Origin: Methanosarcina sp. | Lineage (GTDB): Archaea > Halobacteriota > Methanosarcinia > Methanosarcinales > Methanosarcinaceae | DNA length: 8,273 nucleotides | Direction: 5' to 3' | Assembly (NCBI GenBank): GCA_024280975.1 | Contig: JAMXLQ010000067.1 | Coordinates: 1 to 8,273, forward strand | Shown: positions 4,129 to 8,273 of the stretch, piece by piece | Position numbering within the stretch: the stretch's first letter is position 1 | How the letters are laid out: each line of letters opens with the position of its first letter | Position numbers and translations under genes: made by a program | Notes under the pieces: generated by a model | Told to the model about the DNA's origin: nothing | The model's input: the letters and a program-made list of their open reading frames with translations, nothing else | Databases searched by the model: none

Positions 4129-6309
4129 TTACTTCTGCCTAATAATATTTTTGACCCGCCTGTCCCATTCCGTAGACTCAAAAAGTTCTTTCAGTTCAGG
4201 AGAATCTTTGACAAAACAAAAACCCCAGTAAACCGCAGGCAGAAATTCCCTTTTCCATTGTTCTTTCTTCTTTTTGTCAAGGAACTGGTAGGTTTCAGAA
4301 GACGAGAGGCGGCTTACAAACCCAAGCACCTTTACAAGATCAGGGATAGTCTTCTGGGCCGAACCGAGTTTGAGGCATTTAAGCCTATGGCTGTCTATTT
4401 TCCGGAAATCGGGGTCGAAGCCCAGGGTTTTTAAGATGCGGTTTTTCTCGGGCATAGAGAGGTGTCCGCCTTCGTACTTGAGGGAATTTAAGGCCTGAAG
4501 TTTCAGCAACCATTCAGTCTCTCCGAAAACCTTGGGCTTGTGTCGCCTTGAAACGTCCCCTAGCCTGTGGTCTTCATATGCTTCCCGCTTGAGCTTATTT
4601 ATATTGCCCGAAAGCTCTGTAAGTTCTTCTGCATCTCTTACTTCTCTGACCCTGAATCTCAGGGTAGCCCGCATAAGTTCCCGTTTTTCCCGCTCAAAAG
4701 CTCCGATATCTTTCTCCTCAGTCAGTGCGAGCAGGCGTGAGAAATATTTTGCCCTTATGGAAGTAGGAGGAAGCCTTACCGGGATTTCTCTTACCTGAGC
4801 ACCTTTTCCTTTTCCTCGGGATCCAAGTTCCACCTTCTTAATCTCGATCTTTCCTTCCTCAATAGCCCGAGCTGCATCTCCTTCTGAGAAAAGCTCTTCA
4901 AGGCGGATCTCAGGCTGAAGCATCTGAACCTGGTCGACTTTTTCCCCGGAAAATACACCTTCCCCAAAGCGTTGGTAGAGAGAATCTATACTGTCAGAAA
5001 TCTCAAAGATATTTCCCTGTTGCTTTCCTGAGACAGGAGAAAGCCTGGTAACTCTTCCAACCTGCTGTTCAAAGAGCCGCATACTTAGGGTGGGACGCAG
5101 CAAAATAAGGGCTTCAAGCCCAGGAAAATCAAAACCTTCAATCAGCATGCCTACGGTGCATAGGACATAAGGGGGTTTTCCCACTTCCCTAAAAGCTGTA
5201 AGAATAGCATTTTGTTCGTCTTTACGCAACTCGGAGCTTATGAAAACCGTATCTCGGAAATCCCCTTCAGGGGTATAATTCTCAAAACTTAAGGGCAAGA
5301 CAGGCTCAAAGTTCTGTTCGGATTCCGGGACTGAAATTTCCCCATTGAAGACCGAAGAGGTAAGCTTTGCATGGAAAGCGTTAATCTCTTCACCGTCTGC
5401 CCCTACGCCATAGACACGCTTCCTCACAGGGGCGCAAAAGACGAGTGTTTTTACATGCCTTTTTTTTATCATAGAATCATACACGTCTTTCGCAAGCTGG
5501 GTTCTTCGAATTACCTTTTTCAACCTGTCAGGAGTGCTGCAGTCAAGGAAAAGATCCTGTTTATCAAGCTCGTCAAGCCCTTTTTCAAAATCGAAAATCT
5601 CAAAAATATCTTCCGAACTCTCGGCAATCGTATATTTAAGAGGTGCAAGTTCGTCGTCCAGGATGCATTCAGGAAGAGTTTTTGCATAGACTTCTCTCAT
5701 ATCGCCTGCAATTTCATCCACGAACTTAACATTCCCGACAACCCCCTGGAATGGGGTTGCAGTCATTCCCAAGATTTTTGTCCTTTCCCCTAATTCGTTG
5801 AGAAAATCGTTTCCTCGATTGTTAATGAAATTATGTATTTCGTCCACGATTGCAAGATCAGTAAGTTCAATAATCAGGTCTTTGATCTCAGAGCTCTGCT
5901 TTCCAAGTAAGGTTTGAAGAGAAGCAAAAAGCACAAAACCTTTACCTTTTCCCTTCCCGAAAGCTCTCAAAGTTTCAGCAAGTTCTTTTCTGTCCACCTT
6001 ATATTCGGACGAGAGAAGTGCACTGTTGGGAAAAAGGGGACCATTTTTCTTCCTGTCGTGGTAAGTCTGGCTAAGAAGAGGGTTGTTTTTCGAGACCAGG
6101 AAAAGCACAAGTTTTCCTTCGTCATAGTACTTTTTCATTATGTGTTTCGAAAGAAAGGTCTTACCCCAGCCTGTAGGAACCTTGATGTAGCCTCTCTGGT
6201 TGGTTTCGAGATATTTGATAATATCCCCGAAAATTTTCTTTTTATCTTCCCTCAAGGGCTCAAGCTCGACGGTTTCCATACCAGCTGTGATCTCATTTAA
6301 AGTTGTCAT
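4129..6309 (-). CDS. Superfamily II DExH-box helicase with unrecognised C-terminal region
   Basis: 726-residue ATP-dependent helicase or translocase of superfamily II, similar in style to the ResIII/COG1061 (SSL2-like) group. Seen in order: LREDKKKIFGDIIKYL (Q-motif-like, 19-34); Walker A VPTGWGKT (44-51); VDEIH (155-159, the DExH box); GMTATPFQ (181-188, motif III); TLVFCAP (288-294, motif IV); LCTVGMLIEGFDFPGLEALI (383-402, motif V); and FEQQVGRVTRLSP (413-425, motif VI with Q-GR-R). The core ends near 460. Residues 470-726 are charged, cysteine-poor and match nothing I recognise. Two GKGKG tracts (119-123, 499-503) are unusual. ATG 6309 has AAGGA (6320-6324) 10 bases upstream. It is likely monocistronic: a 410-base spacer with a terminator separates it from thrS, and it converges on the gene before it. 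No restriction methylase, nuclease or specificity gene adjoins it, so a role in repair or RNA/DNA remodelling is as likely as defence. The helicase core is certain; the cellular role is unknown. Confidence 0.9.
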   Translation of the reverse strand: MTTLNEITAGMETVELEPLREDKKKIFGDIIKYLETNQRGYIKVPTGWGKTFLSKHIMKKYYDEGKLVLFLVSKNNPLLSQTYHDRKKNGPLFPNSALLSSEYKVDRKELAETLRAFGKGKGKGFVLFASLQTLLGKQSSEIKDLIIELTDLAIVDEIHNFINNRGNDFLNELGERTKILGMTATPFQGVVGNVKFVDEIAGDMREVYAKTLPECILDDELAPLKYTIAESSEDIFEIFDFEKGLDELDKQDLFLDCSTPDRLKKVIRRTQLAKDVYDSMIKKRHVKTLVFCAPVRKRVYGVGADGEEINAFHAKLTSSVFNGEISVPESEQNFEPVLPLSFENYTPEGDFRDTVFISSELRKDEQNAILTAFREVGKPPYVLCTVGMLIEGFDFPGLEALILLRPTLSMRLFEQQVGRVTRLSPVSGKQQGNIFEISDSIDSLYQRFGEGVFSGEKVDQVQMLQPEIRLEELFSEGDAARAIEEGKIEIKKVELGSRGKGKGAQVREIPVRLPPTSIRAKYFSRLLALTEEKDIGAFEREKRELMRATLRFRVREVRDAEELTELSGNINKLKREAYEDHRLGDVSRRHKPKVFGETEWLLKLQALNSLKYEGGHLSMPEKNRILKTLGFDPDFRKIDSHRLKCLKLGSAQKTIPDLVKVLGFVSRLSSSETYQFLDKKKKEQWKREFLPAVYWGFCFVKDSPELKELFESTEWDRRVKNIIRQK

Positions 6310-6319
6310 CAGTACGCTG

Positions 6320-6339
6320 TCCTTACATTTTCAATGTAA
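6320..6339 (-). promoter_or_regulatory. Palindrome at the helicase translation start
   Basis: TTACATT (6323-6329), TTC, AATGTAA (6333-6339) is a perfect 7-bp inverted repeat 13 bases before the helicase ATG; its proximal arm overlaps the AAGGA ribosome site (6320-6324). A TATA-like TCTAAATTTTT (minus strand, about 6338-6348) lies immediately upstream. The dyad could be an operator over the transcription start, or an mRNA hairpin blocking ribosome access. It is seen in the sequence; no binding protein can be named. Confidence 0.45.
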
Positions 6340-6626
6340 AAATTTAGATATGTCCAAAACCAGAAAGTACCTTACAAAGAGGTTTCTGGGAAACTGGTAT
6401 AACTATGCAGCAGGAAATGCTACATGTAATTGTAAACTTAATAAGAAGTAACTCCCCATAACTTACAAACGATTAGTAAAAATTTCATTTTGTAAGAATT
6501 TCGTTCCAAAATACTCAAATCAGGATCTTTTCGTCCAGAAACGGAGAAAAACAAACCTAGGACTGCTTTTATTTAAAAGGAATCCCTTTTCAATAATAAG
6601 AATTACGTCAATATATATTTTATGCC

Positions 6627-6673
6627 AAAAAGCCAGAAGAAACAGGCAAACAAGGGATTTTGTTTCTTCTGGC
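6627..6673 (-). terminator. thrS intrinsic-type terminator
   Basis: GCCAGAAGAAACA (6632-6644) is the exact reverse complement of TGTTTCTTCTGGC (6661-6673): a 13-bp uninterrupted stem with a 16-base loop. On the minus strand it begins 46 bases after the thrS stop and is followed by five T (6631-6627) and then an AT-rich stretch. This is the strongest hairpin in the window and separates thrS from the helicase gene. Confidence 0.75.
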
Positions 6674-6719
6674 GGCTTCTGAAAAACTTATTTGAAAGAG
6701 TTTAGAAGATTGAAAGAAT

Positions 6720-8273
6720 TTACAAGAACTTTGGCCTTGCAGAAAGGTATTTTGCAAGTGGCAGTTTTCGGTAAGGTTTTCCTGCAATCTCATTTCTAAC
6801 CCGCGCGTTGAGCTCTTCCGGCGTGATTTGAACTTTCTTCGGTTTATCCTGCCCAGATTCGGCCCGGATGGTTACATTGATGGTGCCATCCTCGATTTCT
6901 TTATCTCCAATGACCACCACGTAAGGAACCCATTCCCTGCCTGCTTCCCTGACTTTCTTTCCTATTGACAGATCACGGTCGTCAATGTCAACCCTGCAGT
7001 CCAGTTTCTGTGAAACCTCTTCAGCAAAAGCGATGTGTTTTTCCGAGATTGGCACAATCCTGACTTGAGTAGGGGAAAGCCACACTGGCAGCATGGGAAC
7101 TTTTCCTTCTTCGGTTTCCATTGCAGCCTTTTCGAGAAGGGCGTAAATGCAGCGTTCAATTGCCCCGCTTGGAGAGCAATGAAGCACGGTAGGTCTTTCC
7201 AGTTTACCCTCGGGATTTACGTAAGAGATATCATATCTTTCGGCGTTTTCGACATCAATCTGAACCGTGGAAAGTGCACTCGCCTTTGCAAGGGCATCTA
7301 CAAAGTTAAATTCGAACTTGAGTACAAAGTAAAAGAAACGGGTGTCCCACATCTCTACAAGCACAGGTTTGTTGACGGTCCTTGCCATATTGACTACAAG
7401 CTCTTTATTCGACTCGTAAAAGTCCCTGGTAAAGCGGATGGCAACCTCGTAATCCTTAATATGGATTCCCATATTTTCAAGCACATCAATACAGAGGTCA
7501 TACTGCTTTTTGAATTGGTCCACAGCCTGATCCATGTCCGCGCAAAGGGTGTGCATGTCAGGCATGGTAAAAGCCCGAAGCCTTCTTAAACCTACAAGTT
7601 CTCCCCGCTGTTCCTTCCTGAAACTATAGCGGGTCATTTCGATCATCCGGAGAGGCAAGTTCCTGTAGGAAATCGTCATGTCATGGTTCATGAGGAACTG
7701 TCCGAAACAGGCTGCAAAACGCAAAAACATCTGTCGCTTGTCAGACTCGATAGAGTACTGCCTTGCAGGGAACCTGTCCAGGTATTTCTTCAGAGTCGGA
7801 TGGTTCATGTCGTACATGATAGGGGTTTCGACTTCCATTGCCCCGAAATCAGTTGCAACATCAAGCACATAATTCTCAAGAAGAGACTTTATAAGCCTAC
7901 CTTTAGGGTAATAGCGCATGTTTCCAGAATCAGACCCTGGTTCGTAATCCGCAAGCTCAAGCCTCCGCATAAGCTCTACATGAGGAGGAGCCCGTTCAAC
8001 AGCTCTACTCTTGGAAATTTCGTAGTCTACAAACTGCTGAAGTTTGGGGTAAGGCGTCAGGTCGAAATTCTCAATTTCGTGAAGTCCTCCATCAGGGGTA
8101 AGGATGCGCCAGTAAGACTTTGCCGTACTTTCGGCTTTGAGGGCCTCGGAAACTACCTCTTCTTTTTCCCCACATGCCTCGACTTTGCCTGCTGGATTTG
8201 GAGTTTCTTCAGGGCGTATGCTTCTGGAAAGTTCGGAAAGCGGATGTCCTTTACAGCTGATATTAAAAGCCTT
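6720..8273 (-). CDS. thrS: Threonyl-tRNA synthetase, archaeal type (5' end outside window)
   Basis: Class II aminoacyl-tRNA synthetase that charges tRNA-Thr in the cytoplasm. 517 residues are visible (first codon 8273-8271); archaeal enzymes have roughly 620-640, so about 110-120 N-terminal residues lie beyond the edge. The ATG at 7970 is internal: the frame is open through HVELMRRLEL and up to the edge. Visible residues 1-60 or so (with CKGHPLSELSRSI) are the end of the archaeal editing domain, related to D-aminoacyl-tRNA deacylase, which removes serine misacylated onto tRNA-Thr. The catalytic core follows: DSGNMRYYPKGRLIKSLLE (115-133), zinc ligands Cys189, His241 and His365, motif 2 around RMIEMTRYSFRKE (209-221) and motif 3 at SGAIERCIYAL (369-379). 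The anticodon-binding domain is about 395-500 (LSPTQVRIVPIS, RDLSIGKKVREAG, VPYVVVIGDKE). The frame is intact, with a strong terminator downstream. Identity is secure. Confidence 0.97.
   Translation of the reverse strand, partial: KAFNISCKGHPLSELSRSIRPEETPNPAGKVEACGEKEEVVSEALKAESTAKSYWRILTPDGGLHEIENFDLTPYPKLQQFVDYEISKSRAVERAPPHVELMRRLELADYEPGSDSGNMRYYPKGRLIKSLLENYVLDVATDFGAMEVETPIMYDMNHPTLKKYLDRFPARQYSIESDKRQMFLRFAACFGQFLMNHDMTISYRNLPLRMIEMTRYSFRKEQRGELVGLRRLRAFTMPDMHTLCADMDQAVDQFKKQYDLCIDVLENMGIHIKDYEVAIRFTRDFYESNKELVVNMARTVNKPVLVEMWDTRFFYFVLKFEFNFVDALAKASALSTVQIDVENAERYDISYVNPEGKLERPTVLHCSPSGAIERCIYALLEKAAMETEEGKVPMLPVWLSPTQVRIVPISEKHIAFAEEVSQKLDCRVDIDDRDLSIGKKVREAGREWVPYVVVIGDKEIEDGTINVTIRAESGQDKPKKVQITPEELNARVRNEIAGKPYRKLPLAKYLSARPKFL

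Larger units (their letters stand above)
6310..6719. other. 410-base spacer between thrS and the helicase gene
   Basis: No convincing gene was found here. It holds the thrS terminator (6627-6673), the helicase-start palindrome (6323-6339) and several heptamers related to TTACAAA/TTTGTAA: 6372-6378, 6429-6435 (ATTGTAA), 6463-6469 and 6489-6495, the last two inverted to each other. Two weaker stems also occur: CCAGAAA (6360-6366) with TTTCTGG (6383-6389), and AAAAGG (6575-6580) with CCTTTT (6585-6590). A 33-codon frame at 6350-6451 has no ribosome site. Much of the rest is AT-rich and may hold the helicase promoter; no tRNA, rRNA or insertion sequence was recognised. Confidence 0.6.

Noticed and set aside
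4129..6309. Type I or III restriction system or defence island centred on the helicase
   Set aside because: No methylase, specificity, nuclease or other defence gene within the window, and the neighbours are thrS and an unrelated convergent gene.
6350..6451. 33-codon frame beginning MSKTRKYLTK, with a CNC near its end, in the thrS-helicase spacer
   Set aside because: No ribosome site before the ATG, no recognisable motif, and it overlaps the likely helicase promoter region; it can be explained as chance.
7035..7589. 184-codon plus-strand frame inside thrS
   Set aside because: Antisense shadow of the conserved synthetase catalytic domain, with no independent features.
7968..7970. ATG as the start of a 416-residue thrS
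   Set aside because: The frame continues upstream with conserved synthetase sequence (HVELMRRLEL and the editing-domain end) to the window edge, so this Met is internal.

Overview
The window reads as a piece of a methanogenic archaeon's chromosome, most likely Methanosarcina or a close relative. The reasons are an archaeal-type threonyl-tRNA synthetase with the archaeal N-terminal editing module, a leucine-carboxyl-methyltransferase-like protein and a ferredoxin-nitroreductase fusion of kinds familiar from that genus, AT-rich spacers with archaeal TATA-like boxes, and Shine-Dalgarno sites before several genes. The genus is inferred from remembered protein families; no search was run.

Layout. 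A DJ-1/PfpI (isonitrile-hydratase-like) gene at 26-655 (+) converges on a two-[4Fe-4S] ferredoxin-nitroreductase gene at 696-1514 (-). Upstream on the same strand are two genes that simple ORF calling truncates: a SAM-dependent methyltransferase of the LCMT/TIGR00027 type (1600-2518, -), with its reading frame broken near 2361, and a TetR-family regulator (2625-3285, -), broken twice, near 2974 and near 2721. Joining the frames restores proteins of about 305 and 220 residues with the expected N- and C-termini. Upstream of the regulator is an array of three 13-bp palindromes (TAACT-NNN-AGTTA) repeated exactly every 19 bp at 3304-3354. It is very likely the regulator's own operator and lies between the regulator and a divergent gene of unknown function (3482-4012, +).

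The right half has a superfamily II DExH helicase (4129-6309, -) with an unrecognised C-terminal third, a 410-base spacer containing a palindrome at the helicase translation start and a strong intrinsic-type terminator, and thrS (6720 to the right edge, -), whose 5' end lies outside the window.

How the parts may work together: regulator, methyltransferase and nitroreductase are codirectional, and the first two probably formed a TetR-controlled unit. All three frame breaks lie in these two adjacent genes, while the other five are intact as far as they are visible. This pattern fits local decay, or homopolymer errors in the assembly. In the methyltransferase alone, the break (TTT TAA, where the P-site codon can slip +1 onto an identical TTT) also has the shape of a recoding site. 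No defence island, mobile element, CRISPR array, tRNA or rRNA was seen.
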